A DNA stretch of 64,000 nt. It comes from Burkholderiales bacterium (GTDB lineage Bacteria > Pseudomonadota > Gammaproteobacteria > Burkholderiales > Burkholderiaceae_C). The notes below the pieces were generated by a model that saw only the letters and a program-made list of their open reading frames with translations, did no database searches and was not told the origin of the DNA. Positions 41,908-51,282 of the stretch are shown here, piece after piece; positions within the stretch are counted from its first letter, which is position 1, and each line of letters starts with the position of its first letter. A program made the translations under genes and the position numbers. The DNA is taken from NCBI GenBank assembly GCA_016185015.1, contig JACPOI010000015.1:124001-188000 (forward strand), in the 5' to 3' direction.

Positions 41908-41915
41908 GCAAGAGC

Positions 41916-43814
41916 ATGTCCGATACCTCCTATCCCCTGCTGCAGACGATCAACGACCCGGCCGAGCTGCGCCGGCTGCCGCGCGCCGAACTGCGCACCC
42001 TGGCCGACGAGCTGCGGGCCTATGTGCTCGACAGCGTCTCCAAGACCGGCGGCCACCTCAGCTCCAACCTGGGCACCGTGGAGCTGACGGTGGCGCTGCA
42101 CTACGTCTTCAACACCCCGCAGGATCGCCTGGTCTGGGACGTGGGCCACCAGACCTATCCGCACAAGATCCTGACGGGTCGGCGCGAGCGCATGCACACC
42201 TTGCGCCAGCTCGGCGGCCTCAGCGGTTTTCCCCTGCGCAGCGAGAGCCCTTTTGATGCCTTCGGTACCGCGCACAGCAGCACCTCCATCTCCGCCGCGC
42301 TGGGCATGGCCCTGGCGGCACGCCAGAAGGGCGAGGACCGCCACGCCATTGCCGTGATCGGCGACGGCGCCATGACGGCGGGCATGGCTTTCGAGGCGCT
42401 CAACCATGGCGGCGTCGAAGACTGCAGGCTGCTGGTCATCCTCAACGACAACGACATGTCCATCAGCCCGCCGGTGGGCGCGCTCAACCGCTACCTGGCG
42501 CAGCTCATGAGCGGGCGTTTTTATGCGGCCGCCAAGCAGGTGGGCAAGACCGTGCTCAAGGGCGCGCCGCCGCTGTTCGAGCTGGCCAAGCGCTTCGAGG
42601 AACACGCCAAGGGCATGGTGGTGCCGGCCACGCTGTTCGAGAAGTTCGGCTTCAACTACATCGGCCCCATCGACGGCCACGACCTCGACTCGCTGATCCC
42701 CACGCTGGAGAACATCAAGCACCTGCAGGGGCCGCAGTTCCTGCACGTGGTCACCAAGAAGGGCCAGGGCTACAAGCTGGCCGAGGCCGACCCCGTGGCC
42801 TACCACGGCCCCGGCAAGTTCGACCCGGCCGTGGGCCTGGTCAAGCCCGCCACGCCCCCGAAGCAGACCTTCACCCAGGTCTTCGGCCACTGGCTGTGCG
42901 ACATGGCCGACAAGGACCCGCGCCTGGTCGGCATCACGCCGGCCATGCGCGAGGGCTCGGGCATGGTGGAGTTCCACCAGCGTTTCCCGGGCCGTTATTA
43001 CGACGTGGGCATCGCCGAGCAGCACGCCGTCACCTTCGCCGCCGGCCTGGCCTGCGAAGGGCTCAAGCCGGTGCTGGCGATCTACTCCACCTTCCTGCAG
43101 CGCGGCTACGACCAGCTGATCCACGACGTGGCCCTGCAAAATCTGCCTGTGGTGTTCGCGCTGGACCGCGCGGGCCTGGTCGGTGCCGACGGCGCCACGC
43201 ACGCGGGCAACTACGACATCGCCTACCTGCGCTGCATTCCCAACATGGCCGTGGCCTGCCCGGCTGACGAGCGCGAGTGCCGCCAGCTGCTGAGCACCGC
43301 CTTCGAGCAGAACCATCCTGTGGCCGTGCGTTACCCGCGCGGCGCCGGTGCGGGCGTGGCCCCTCTGCCGGGTCTGGAATCCCTGCCCTATGGCAAGGGT
43401 GAGGTGAAGCGCGAAGGCAAAGGCGTCGCCATCCTGGCCTTCGGCACGCTGCTCTACCCGGCCCTGGCCGCCGCCGAGAAGCTGGGTGCCACCGTGGTGA
43501 ACATGCGCTGGGCCAAGCCGCTGGACGTGGAGCTGCTGCTCAAGGTGGCCGCCACGCACGAGGCCCTGGTCACGCTGGAGGAGGGCGCCGTCATGGGCGG
43601 CGCCGGCAGCGCGGTGGGCGAAGCCCTGCAGGCGGCCGGTGTGCTCAAGCCCCTGCTGCAGCTGGGCTTGCCCGACGTCTTCATCGAACACGGCGACCCG
43701 GCCAGGCTGCTCGCCCTGCAGGGGCTGGACGCCGCGGGCATCCAGGCTGCGATCGAAAAGCGTTACCCCGCGCTGGTGACCCAGGCCAAACCGGCACTCA
43801 AGGTCGTGGGCTGA
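41916..43814 (+). CDS. dxs: 1-deoxy-D-xylulose-5-phosphate synthase
   Basis: First enzyme of the MEP isoprenoid pathway, thiamine-diphosphate-dependent, 632 residues. The N-terminal part has [20 protein letters not shown], the ThDP motif [18 protein letters not shown] with the metal-binding NDN, and the transketolase-like middle has [14 protein letters not shown] and [11 protein letters not shown]. Length is normal. The ORF track begins at a TTG that overlaps the ispA stop (TTGA); the ATG 12 nt later gives the conserved [14 protein letters not shown] start. Together with ispA it makes farnesyl diphosphate for quinones and undecaprenyl carriers. Confidence 0.94.
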   Translation: MSDTSYPLLQTINDPAELRRLPRAELRTLADELRAYVLDSVSKTGGHLSSNLGTVELTVALHYVFNTPQDRLVWDVGHQTYPHKILTGRRERMHTLRQLGGLSGFPLRSESPFDAFGTAHSSTSISAALGMALAARQKGEDRHAIAVIGDGAMTAGMAFEALNHGGVEDCRLLVILNDNDMSISPPVGALNRYLAQLMSGRFYAAAKQVGKTVLKGAPPLFELAKRFEEHAKGMVVPATLFEKFGFNYIGPIDGHDLDSLIPTLENIKHLQGPQFLHVVTKKGQGYKLAEADPVAYHGPGKFDPAVGLVKPATPPKQTFTQVFGHWLCDMADKDPRLVGITPAMREGSGMVEFHQRFPGRYYDVGIAEQHAVTFAAGLACEGLKPVLAIYSTFLQRGYDQLIHDVALQNLPVVFALDRAGLVGADGATHAGNYDIAYLRCIPNMAVACPADERECRQLLSTAFEQNHPVAVRYPRGAGAGVAPLPGLESLPYGKGEVKREGKGVAILAFGTLLYPALAAAEKLGATVVNMRWAKPLDVELLLKVAATHEALVTLEEGAVMGGAGSAVGEALQAAGVLKPLLQLGLPDVFIEHGDPARLLALQGLDAAGIQAAIEKRYPALVTQAKPALKVVG

Positions 43815-43868
43815 GGTGGCGGCCGCCGCTTGGCGCGCCCATTGAGTGGCGACCCTGCGCAGCCGGCC

Positions 43869-45653
43869 TCATTGGGGCTGCTGGTTGCGCCGTTCCATTT
43901 CACGCCGTTCCACACACACCGGGTGCTGCGCGTACAGGGCCTTGTCGCACTGCTCTTTCATGCACGTGAGGTAACCGAGCAGGATGCGCCCCTCGCAGGC
44001 CGCATTCGGGTCCGGTGGCGCCGTCGCAGCGGCGGCCGGCGCGGGCGCCTTGCTCGCCGGTTTCGGGCTGTCCGGGGCCCGGGGCTTGTCCTGGGGTGGG
44101 GTTGTGGCTGCCGCCTTGGGGGCTGGTTTCGGTTCGGCTGCCCGGGGCTTCACGTCGGCACGTTGTGCAGCAGGCGTCTTGGCAGGGGGCGCCACCGCAG
44201 CGGATTTGCCCTTGGACGTTGCATCTGCTTCTTTTTCGACGATGGCGGCTGCGGGTGTGGGCGCGGGCTTGCCCGACAGGCCCAGGTAAGCGAGGACGAT
44301 GGCCGCCACGATTGCCAGGCCGGCGCCGCCCAGGATCCAGCCGCGCCGGCTGCGGGCGGGCGCGTCGGTAACGGCCTGCGCTGCGGCTGCCTTGCGTGGC
44401 GGGAGCATGCGGGTGGCTTCCGGGTCTTCCTCCGCCGGGGCCGGCGCCGCGGCCATCTTCATCGTGGGCTCGTTCGCAACGGTCGTCGCCTGGGGGACGA
44501 CCGTGCGCGTTCCGGTGCCGGACCTTGAGCCGCCGTGCTCGCCGCCGGGGTTGCTCAGCCGCTTGATGCGGCGGCGCGCCAGGTCGGCATAGATGCCGGC
44601 CGGGAACTTGAGCAGGAAATCCCTGAATTCCTCGACATCGACCGAGTCCTTGATCTCCTTCCAGTAGACCAGCTCCACCTCCTGCGTCACGGTGGAACTG
44701 GGCAGGCCGGACATGCTGCCCGAACTGGTACTGACCAGCGATTCGCCCTTGATCACCGTGGAGGTCCAGGTCGAGCTTTCACCGGGGCGAGGCGGGCTCT
44801 TGGGTGGCGTGATCGTGGGGTCGGCGGCCGAGCCGGCGGCGGCCTGCAGCGCGGCGTTGAATTCCTGGGCGTTCGGGTAACGGTCGTCGCGCGACTTCTG
44901 CAGCGCGCGCGCCATGAGCTGGTCGATGGCCGGCGGCAGCAGGGGGTTGATGGTCGATGGCGCTGCCACCTCCTGCCCGACGATCTTCTGGATGATTTCG
45001 TAGTCGCCCGTGCCGTCGAAGGGCCGGGTCCCGGTCAGCAGCTGGTACAGCACGATGCCGGCCGAGAAGAGGTCGGATCGGGCGTCGATGGGCAGGCCGT
45101 GCAGCTGTTCCGGCGACATGTACTTGAGCGTTCCGACCATGGTGCCCTTGGTGCGGGTGGCTTCGCCCGAATCCTGGATCCGCGCGACGCCGAAGTCCGT
45201 GAGCTTGATGCGCCCGCTGGCCTCGATCAGCAGGTTGGCCGGCTTGATGTCGCGGTGCACGATGTTCTGCTGGTGCGCATAGTCCAGCGCCGAGAGCAGA
45301 TCGCTCATGATGCTGGTCGCCTGCTGCAGGGTGTAGCGCACCCCCTGGTCCAGGTGGTGCTTGAGGTCCTCGCCCTGGATGTATTCCATGACGAGGTAGG
45401 CGATGTCGCCGTCGCGGTCGGAGTCGTAGACGCTGACGATGTTGGGGTGCTGCAGGCGCGCGGCGGAGCGTGCCTCCGTGCGGAAGCGGATCTCGTATTC
45501 GGCGGCTTCTTCGCTCGTGAGGTTCTCCACCTTGATGGTCTTGATCGCCACGCGCCGTTCCAGATTCGGGTCGCGGCCCTCGTAGACCAGCCCCATGGCC
45601 CCCTTGCCCAGGACCCGGATCAGTTCGTAGCGACCCAGTGTCTTCTGGCTCAT
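43869..45653 (-). CDS. Membrane-anchored Ser/Thr protein kinase
   Basis: Hanks-type kinase of 594 residues. The kinase domain covers about residues 8-265: glycine loop LGKGAMGLVYEG, lysine in RRVAIKTIKV, catalytic loop HRDIKPANLL, DFGVARI and GTLKYMSPEQL, all intact. A Ser/Thr/Pro-rich linker leads to one membrane span (GWILGGAGLAIVAAIVLAYL, about 430-450) and then an Ala/Pro/Lys-rich stretch and a short C-terminal domain with four cysteines (CEGRILLGYLTCMKEQC). No PASTA repeats. It follows the cyclase-FHA gene by 2 nt, so the two are co-expressed. Confidence 0.87.
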   Translation of the reverse strand: MSQKTLGRYELIRVLGKGAMGLVYEGRDPNLERRVAIKTIKVENLTSEEAAEYEIRFRTEARSAARLQHPNIVSVYDSDRDGDIAYLVMEYIQGEDLKHHLDQGVRYTLQQATSIMSDLLSALDYAHQQNIVHRDIKPANLLIEASGRIKLTDFGVARIQDSGEATRTKGTMVGTLKYMSPEQLHGLPIDARSDLFSAGIVLYQLLTGTRPFDGTGDYEIIQKIVGQEVAAPSTINPLLPPAIDQLMARALQKSRDDRYPNAQEFNAALQAAAGSAADPTITPPKSPPRPGESSTWTSTVIKGESLVSTSSGSMSGLPSSTVTQEVELVYWKEIKDSVDVEEFRDFLLKFPAGIYADLARRRIKRLSNPGGEHGGSRSGTGTRTVVPQATTVANEPTMKMAAAPAPAEEDPEATRMLPPRKAAAAQAVTDAPARSRRGWILGGAGLAIVAAIVLAYLGLSGKPAPTPAAAIVEKEADATSKGKSAAVAPPAKTPAAQRADVKPRAAEPKPAPKAAATTPPQDKPRAPDSPKPASKAPAPAAAATAPPDPNAACEGRILLGYLTCMKEQCDKALYAQHPVCVERREMERRNQQPQ

Positions 45654-45655
45654 GG

Positions 45656-46591
45656 TCAGGTCACCTGGCTCTTGATGGAGAAGGTGATCAAGGGGGCATC
45701 CTCGTCTTCACGGGCGCAGCCCAGCACGATCTGGCCGCTGCCCACCAGGGTGCATTCGGTACGCCGCAGCACCACGGCCTCGTCCTGGTTGCCCAGGTAG
45801 ACCCAGGTGCCGAAGCTGGAGGCATCGGTCAGCACGAACTGGCCGCCGCGCCACTCCAGCGTCGCGTGCAGGCGCGAGACCCGGGGGTCGTTCACATGCA
45901 GGGCCGCATCGGCTGCGCGGCCCAGGGACATCCGGTCGCCCTTGGCTTTGAGTTGCAGCCGTTTGTCCCCGTGGGAGAGTTCCAGCGATTCCTCGCGCCG
46001 CGGCGGGATGGTCGAGCGCCCGATCATGGTCGCTTCGCCATCGCGGCCGGCCTGCCATTCGACCCGGTAGACGTGGCTGGACTCGGTCTTGCCGCGAAGG
46101 TACATGGGGCCCATGCTGCGCAGCGCGGCGCGTTGCACCGGGAAGATGGCCTTCCACACGTTGTCGGTGGTCAGAATCTGCGAGGCGCCGGCCAGGTCGG
46201 CCAGGCGGGCGGCGGAGTTGACCGTATCGCCGAAGCAGTCGCCTTCGATCTCGACGACTTCGCCGCTGTCGATGCCAATCTGCAGTTCCACGGGGGCGCC
46301 GCTGTCACCGGGACGGATCTGTTTTTCCAGCAGGTGGTTCTGGACCTGCATGCAGGCGGCCAGGGCGGCGCCTTCATGCTGGAAGACGACAAACAGACCA
46401 TCGCCCAGCACCTTGACGACCCGGCCCTGGTGTTGTCCGAAGATCTCGCTGAGCATGCTGACCAGCTGGGTGACAAACCTGGAGGCTGCTTCATCTCCCA
46501 GTCGCTCGAAAAGACTGGTGCTGCCTACGAGATCTGCAAATACGACGGTGGCCATCGAACGCCCGGGTTGGTTGTCAGCAGGGGACCTCAC
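45656..46591 (-). CDS. Class III nucleotide cyclase with C-terminal FHA domain
   Basis: Signalling protein of 311 residues if the GTG start is used, or 299 from the ATG at 46555. The cyclase domain is VVFADLVGSTSLFERLGDEA then VKVLGDGLFVVFQHE and GDCFGDTVNSAARLADLAGA. The FHA domain follows: MSLGRAADAALHVNDPRVSR then LHATLEWRGG and SSFGTWV, where the phosphothreonine-binding Arg, Ser and His are kept. This domain probably docks onto a phosphorylated threonine made by the kinase encoded next. Which nucleotide is cyclised, and whether all catalytic metal ligands work, is not clear from sequence alone. Confidence 0.84.
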   Translation of the reverse strand: MRSPADNQPGRSMATVVFADLVGSTSLFERLGDEAASRFVTQLVSMLSEIFGQHQGRVVKVLGDGLFVVFQHEGAALAACMQVQNHLLEKQIRPGDSGAPVELQIGIDSGEVVEIEGDCFGDTVNSAARLADLAGASQILTTDNVWKAIFPVQRAALRSMGPMYLRGKTESSHVYRVEWQAGRDGEATMIGRSTIPPRREESLELSHGDKRLQLKAKGDRMSLGRAADAALHVNDPRVSRLHATLEWRGGQFVLTDASSFGTWVYLGNQDEAVVLRRTECTLVGSGQIVLGCAREDEDAPLITFSIKSQVT

Positions 46592-46810
46592 TCAACCGTC
46601 GAAGCCGTGCTGACGCCCCCCACCTCCGAGGAATGGTACTCGAAAAGCGTTGCCCGGCCTCCTCCCGTGCGCCGGGGCTCCGGGGATGGGCACAGCCCTG
46701 CGAGGGCGTTGCCGCCGCCGACCCGGGGTTCCCCGTCGCAGGCGGCTACACTTGCAGGTTCCCCGCGCGTGACGCGCGGAGATTCGTACCATTGAACTGG
46801 AGTCAAGAAC

Positions 46811-47893
46811 ATGGATCGTCGTTCCCTCATCAAGAATGCCGGCATTGCCGGCGTGCTGGCCGCTGGTGCCGCCCCCGCCGTTCACGCGCAAGCTGCAGTG
46901 CGCTGGCGCCTCGCTTCGAGCTTCCCCAAGTCGCTCGACACCATCTTCGGCAGCGCCGAGAAGTTCTCGCAGACCGTCAAGGCCCTGTCGGGCGGCAAGT
47001 TTGAAGTTTCCGTGCACGCCGCCGGCGAGCTGATGCCCGCCTTCGGCGTGGTGGATGCCATCCAGAACAACTCCATCGAGATGGCCCAGACCGCACCGTA
47101 TTACTTCACCGGCAAGAGCCCCATCTTCGCCTTCGGCTGCGCCGTGCCCTTCGGCCTGACCGCACGCCAGATGGACGCCTGGATGGAGCACGGCAACGGC
47201 CGCAAGCTGCTGGACGCCTTCTTCGATCAGTACAACATCAAGAGCGCCAGCGCCGGCAACACCGGCACGCAGATGGGCGGCTGGTACCGCAAGGAGATCA
47301 AGACCGTCAAGGACCTCAAGGGCCTGAAGATGCGCCTGGGCGGCGGCCTGTTCGGCGAGACCATGGCCAAGCTGGGCGTGGTGGCCCAGAACATGCCTGC
47401 CGGCGAGGTCTACCAGGCCCTGGAAAAAGGCACGCTGGACGCCACCGAGTTCGTCGGCCCCTACGACGACGAGAAGCTGGGCTTCAACAAGGTTGCGCCC
47501 TTCTACTACTACCCCGGCTGGTGGGAAGGTGGCGCCGAGCTCGAGTTCTTCATCAACAAGAAGGCCTACGCCGCACTGTCGCCTGAGTTCCAGGCCATCG
47601 TTGATGCCGCGACGGCGGTTGCCGCGCGCGACATGACGGCCAAGTACGATGCCAAGAACCCGCTGGCCCTCAAGCGCCTGGTCGCCGCCAAGACCCAGCT
47701 CAAGCCCTTCTCCAAGGAAATCATGGACGCCGGCTACAAGGCTGCCATGGAAGTCTTTGCCGAGCACGAGGCCAAGTCGCCTGAGTTCAAGAAGATCCAC
47801 CAGGACATGCGCGCCTTCCAGCGCGACCAGATCCTGTGGGCGCGTTTCTCCGAGTTCCGCTACGACGGCTACATGACCACTGCCAAACTGTAA
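46811..47893 (+). CDS. TRAP transporter substrate-binding protein, TakP-like (copy 1)
   Basis: Periplasmic DctP-family protein of 360 residues. The N terminus MDRRSLIKNAGIAGVLAAGA is a twin-arginine-like signal ending PAVHAQ. The mature part has ALSGGKFEVSVHAAGELMPA, GGWYRKEIKTVKDLKGLKMR and FYYYPGWWEGGAELEFF, the form of TakP, which binds 2-oxo acids. The arginine in MRLGGG is the usual carboxylate ligand. It is directly followed by an intrinsic terminator and then a close paralogue. The cognate permease is the convergent dctQM pair. Confidence 0.9.
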   Translation: MDRRSLIKNAGIAGVLAAGAAPAVHAQAAVRWRLASSFPKSLDTIFGSAEKFSQTVKALSGGKFEVSVHAAGELMPAFGVVDAIQNNSIEMAQTAPYYFTGKSPIFAFGCAVPFGLTARQMDAWMEHGNGRKLLDAFFDQYNIKSASAGNTGTQMGGWYRKEIKTVKDLKGLKMRLGGGLFGETMAKLGVVAQNMPAGEVYQALEKGTLDATEFVGPYDDEKLGFNKVAPFYYYPGWWEGGAELEFFINKKAYAALSPEFQAIVDAATAVAARDMTAKYDAKNPLALKRLVAAKTQLKPFSKEIMDAGYKAAMEVFAEHEAKSPEFKKIHQDMRAFQRDQILWARFSEFRYDGYMTTAKL

Positions 47894-47916
47894 GCAGGAC
47901 GACAATGAGCATAAGG

Positions 47917-47946
47917 AACGGGCCCTTCGGGGCCCGTTTTCTTTTG
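47917..47946 (+). terminator. Intrinsic terminator after TakP copy 1
   Basis: AACGGGCCC and GGGCCCGTT pair around TTCG and are followed by a T-rich run. It should separate the two tandem binding-protein genes into independent transcripts. Confidence 0.85.
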
Positions 47947-48040
47947 CGCGGCAGGGCGTTCGGGGGTAACTCCCTATGCCTCCCGCCGTGAGCCGTTCCT
48001 AGAATCGGCCACCTCTATTCTTCTTCAGCTGGAGACATTC

Positions 48041-49120
48041 ATGGACCGTCGTTCCCTCATTAAGCAGGCCGGTATTGCCGGCGTTCTGGCCGCTGGCGTC
48101 GCCCCCGCGGTGCACGCCCAGGCCGCCATCCGTTGGCGCCTGGCCTCCAGCTTTCCCAAAGCCCTGGACACCATCTTCGGCGCAGCCGACGTCTTCGCCA
48201 AGTCCGTCAAGACCATGTCTGGCGGCAAGTTCGAGGTCTCGGTGCACGCGGCCGGTGAAATCATGCCGGCCTTCGGCGTGGTCGACGGCGTGCAGCAGGG
48301 CTCCATCGAGATGGCCCACACCGCGCCCTACTACTTCTTCGGCAAGGACGAGACCTTCGCCCTGGGCTGCGCCATCCCCTTCGGCCTGAACAGCCGCCAG
48401 ATGACGGCCTGGATGTACGAAGGCAACGGCCTCAAGCTCATGCGCGAGTTCTACGCCAACTACAACATCATCAACCTGCCCGGCGGCAACACGGGCTGCC
48501 AGATGGGTGGCTGGTACCGCAAGGAGATCAAGTCGCTCAAGGACATCAAGGGCCTGAAGATGCGCATCGGCGGCTTCGGTGGCAAGATCCTCGAGAAGAT
48601 CGGCGGCGTGCCGCAGAACATCCCCGGCGGTGAAATCTATTCCGCCCTGGAAAAAGGCACCATCGACTCCGCCGAGTGGGTGGGCCCTTACGACGACCAG
48701 AAGCTGGGCTTCAACAAGGTCGCCCCCTACTACTACTACCCCGGCTGGTGGGAGGGCGGCCCCGAGCTGGACTTCTACATCAACAACAAGGCCTTCGAAG
48801 CCCTGTCGCCCGAGAACAAGTCCATCGTGCAGGCTGCGGCCAGCCACGCCCACGTGACCATGCAGGCCATGTACGACGCGCGCAACCCGGTCGCGCTCAA
48901 GCAGCTCGTGGGTGCCGGCACCAAGCTGCGTCCTTTCCCGAACGACGTGATGAAGGCCGCCTTCGACGCCGCCATGGCCTTCTACGACGAGCTGTCCAAG
49001 AAGAACGAGAACTGGAAGAAGGTCTACGCCGACTTCTCGGCCTTCCGCCGTGACCAGAACCAGTGGTTCCGTTTCACGGAAGCGCGCTTCGACAGCTTCA
49101 TGCAGGCCCAGAAGCTGTAA
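48041..49120 (+). CDS. TRAP transporter substrate-binding protein, TakP-like (copy 2)
   Basis: Paralogue of the preceding gene, 359 residues, with the same signal (MDRRSLIKQAGIAGVLAAGV) and long identical blocks such as GGKFEVSVHAAGE, GGWYRKEIK and YYYYPGWWEGGPELDF. The central arginine in LKMRIGG is kept. Divergence is concentrated in the middle ligand-facing and C-terminal regions, so the two may take different keto acids. A GGAGA ribosome site lies before the ATG and a terminator follows, so the gene is its own unit. It is shared presumably with the same dctQM permease. Confidence 0.9.
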   Translation: MDRRSLIKQAGIAGVLAAGVAPAVHAQAAIRWRLASSFPKALDTIFGAADVFAKSVKTMSGGKFEVSVHAAGEIMPAFGVVDGVQQGSIEMAHTAPYYFFGKDETFALGCAIPFGLNSRQMTAWMYEGNGLKLMREFYANYNIINLPGGNTGCQMGGWYRKEIKSLKDIKGLKMRIGGFGGKILEKIGGVPQNIPGGEIYSALEKGTIDSAEWVGPYDDQKLGFNKVAPYYYYPGWWEGGPELDFYINNKAFEALSPENKSIVQAAASHAHVTMQAMYDARNPVALKQLVGAGTKLRPFPNDVMKAAFDAAMAFYDELSKKNENWKKVYADFSAFRRDQNQWFRFTEARFDSFMQAQKL

Positions 49121-49140
49121 GCCCCTGCCGCTTCAAAGAA

Positions 49141-49166
49141 AAACCGCGCCACGGCGCGGTTTTTTC
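49141..49166 (+). terminator. Intrinsic terminator after TakP copy 2
   Basis: AACCGCGC and GCGCGGTT pair around a 4-nt loop, followed by six or more T residues. Confidence 0.85.
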
Positions 49167-49201
49167 ATGCTCAGTCGAGGCAGGCGCCGCCGCTTGCGTG
49201 C

Positions 49202-49696
49202 TCAGTCCATCCGTCGAAATTCAGCGACTTCACGCACCAGGCGTTCGAAGTCGGCCAGCAGCACCGGGTCGGCCGCGTAGAAGACCGCGAACTTGCCCAG
49301 CAGGGTACGTGCATAGAGGCGTGGCGCGATCAGCCAGTCCAGCCCGCGCACGCGGATCAGCTTGCCGTAGGCCAGCTCGCGCAGCTCCAGCTTCTTGTCC
49401 CAGACCCAGGTCTGGTGCAGCGCCGTCGTGTCCAGCCGCGTGCGGCTGCTCATGATGTGCCACCAGGTGTAGAGCATCAGGGCCAGGGCGGAGATCAGCC
49501 AGACCAGGCCCGTGCTGCTGCCCGAGCCCAATGCACCCGCGTGCCAGAGCGTCGCCAGCCAGGCCGAGCCCGCGGTCACGATGACGCTGGCCAGGATCTT
49601 GAAAGGGCGGGTGAAGGCCGGGCTGGAGAGCGCGGCCTGGGTCGGGGTGAAGCGAAAGGGGGGCGGCCCCAGGCTTTGCAGCAGTTCTTCGTTCAT
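49202..49696 (-). CDS. Unknown two-span membrane protein after dctM
   Basis: Protein of 164 residues, no family recognised. Two spans (about residues 33-52 and 62-82) are followed by a soluble C-terminal part rich in Arg, Leu and Trp (TTALHQTWVWDKKLELREL and IRVRGLDWLIAPRLYARTLL). That pattern of a short loop after two spans, then a beta-rich region, resembles bacterial PH-type membrane proteins, but the resemblance is weak. It lies 36 bp after dctM on the same strand, so it is probably the last gene of the dctQM operon. Confidence 0.6.
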   Translation of the reverse strand: MNEELLQSLGPPPFRFTPTQAALSSPAFTRPFKILASVIVTAGSAWLATLWHAGALGSGSSTGLVWLISALALMLYTWWHIMSSRTRLDTTALHQTWVWDKKLELRELAYGKLIRVRGLDWLIAPRLYARTLLGKFAVFYAADPVLLADFERLVREVAEFRRMD

Positions 49697-49732
49697 GGAA
49701 CAGGCTGGGGCGCCGCAAGGCGCCCCGCCTTC

Positions 49733-51238
49733 TTATTTCTTGCTGTCCTTGAACATATCGTCGAGGCGCTTCTGGTCCTCGTCGGCGCTGGCATCGGCCG
49801 CTTCCTCGGCCGTGCCGCCTTCTTCGATGACCAGTTCCAGGTTGACCTTGTCGAGGTCGACCTTCTCGACCTTGTCGAGGAAGGCGGTCACAGTCTCGGG
49901 CACGAAGATCACGATGGCCACCAGCACCAGCTGCATGATCACCCAGGGGATGGAGCCCATGTAGATGTCGCTGGACTTGACCGGCTTGTCGATGCGCTTT
50001 TCCTTGAACAGCGTGTCGGCGATGCCGCGCAGGTAGAACAGCGCGAAGCCGAAGGGCGGGTGCATGAAGCTGGTCTGCATGTTCACGCACAGCAGCACGC
50101 CGAACCAGATCAGGTCGATGCCCATCTTCTCGGCCACCGGGCCCAGCATCGGGATGATGATGAAGGCGATCTCGAAGAAATCCAGGAAGAAGGCCAGGAA
50201 GAACACGAAGATGTTCACCGCGATCAGGAAGCCCAGCTGGCCGCCCGGCAGGCCGGAGAGCATGTGCTCGACCCAGATGGCGCCGTCCACGCCCTGGAAG
50301 ACCATGGAGAACACGCGCGAGCCGATCAGGATGAAGACCACCATGGCGGTCAGGCGCATGGTGCCTTTCATGGCGTCCCAGATCAGCGGCATGGTCAGGC
50401 GCTTGTGCATGGCCGCCAGGATCAGGGCGCCCACCACGCCCATGGCACCCGCCTCGGTCGGCGTGGCGATGGCAGTGTTCAGGCCGGGCAGGCCGCCCAT
50501 GGAGCCCAGCACGGCGAAGATCAGGATGGCGGAGGGGATGATGCCGCGCAGGCACTTGGCCCACAGGGCCCAGCCGTTGAGCGTGCGCGCTTCTTTCGGC
50601 ACACCGGGCACATGGTGCGGCTTGATCATGCTCAGGGCGAAGGTGTAGAGCGCGAAGATCAGGATCTGCAGCAGCGCCGGACCCCAGGCGCCCTTGTACA
50701 TGTCGCCCACGGGCTTGCCCAGCTGGTCAGCCAGCACGATCAGCACCAGGGAGGGCGGCACCAGCTGCGTGATGGTGCCCGAGGCGGCCAGCACGCCGGT
50801 GGCATAGCGCATGTTGTAGCCGTAGCGGATCATCACCGGCAGCGAGATCAGCGCCATGGCGATCACCTGGCCGGCCACGGTGCCCGTGATGGCGCCGAGG
50901 ATGAAGCCCACGATGATGACCGAGTAACCCAGGCCGCCGCGCACCGGGCCGAAGAGCTGGCCCATGGAGTCCAGCATGTCCTCGGCCAGCCCGCATTTCT
51001 CCAGGATGGCACCCATGAAGGTGAAGAAGGGAATGGCCAGCAGCAGGTCGTTGCTGAGGATGCCGAACATGTTGAGCGGCAGGTTGGCCATGAACTCGGC
51101 CGGGAACCAGCCCATCTCGATGGCGAAGAAGCCGCTGAACAGGCCCAGGGCCGCGAGCGAGAAGGCCACGGGGAAGCCGATGAGCATGACGAGCACGAGG
51201 CCCGCGAACATGATCGGCGCGAAGTTTTCCATCTGCAT
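49733..51238 (-). CDS. TRAP transporter large permease (DctM type)
   Basis: Sodium-coupled inner-membrane permease subunit, 501 residues, about twelve spans. It starts with MENFAPIMFAGLVLVMLIGF, has the conserved GSRVFSMVF and FLDFFEIAFIIIPMLGPVAE segments, and a highly acidic C-terminal tail (EEGGTAEEAADASADEDQKR) that is longer than usual and predicted to lie in the cytoplasm. The ATG is chosen because it opens the first span; the ORF track runs 423 nt upstream through dctQ. Downstream of dctQ by 44 bp. Works with the two TakP-like binding proteins. Confidence 0.92.
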   Translation of the reverse strand: MQMENFAPIMFAGLVLVMLIGFPVAFSLAALGLFSGFFAIEMGWFPAEFMANLPLNMFGILSNDLLLAIPFFTFMGAILEKCGLAEDMLDSMGQLFGPVRGGLGYSVIIVGFILGAITGTVAGQVIAMALISLPVMIRYGYNMRYATGVLAASGTITQLVPPSLVLIVLADQLGKPVGDMYKGAWGPALLQILIFALYTFALSMIKPHHVPGVPKEARTLNGWALWAKCLRGIIPSAILIFAVLGSMGGLPGLNTAIATPTEAGAMGVVGALILAAMHKRLTMPLIWDAMKGTMRLTAMVVFILIGSRVFSMVFQGVDGAIWVEHMLSGLPGGQLGFLIAVNIFVFFLAFFLDFFEIAFIIIPMLGPVAEKMGIDLIWFGVLLCVNMQTSFMHPPFGFALFYLRGIADTLFKEKRIDKPVKSSDIYMGSIPWVIMQLVLVAIVIFVPETVTAFLDKVEKVDLDKVNLELVIEEGGTAEEAADASADEDQKRLDDMFKDSKK

Positions 51239-51282
51239 TTTGACGTTCCTGAAATCTGTAGGGTGGGGCGGGCAGATGGTGC

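Noticed and set aside
41904-41915. TTG start for dxs overlapping the ispA stop
   Set aside because: The ATG four codons later gives the conserved N terminus; overlap of the type TTGA is attractive but not needed.
46763-46779. CCGCGCG/CGCGCGG hairpin before the first TakP gene
   Set aside because: No T tract and only in the leader of a gene transcribed away from the cyclase gene; could be chance in high-GC sequence, so not listed as a terminator.
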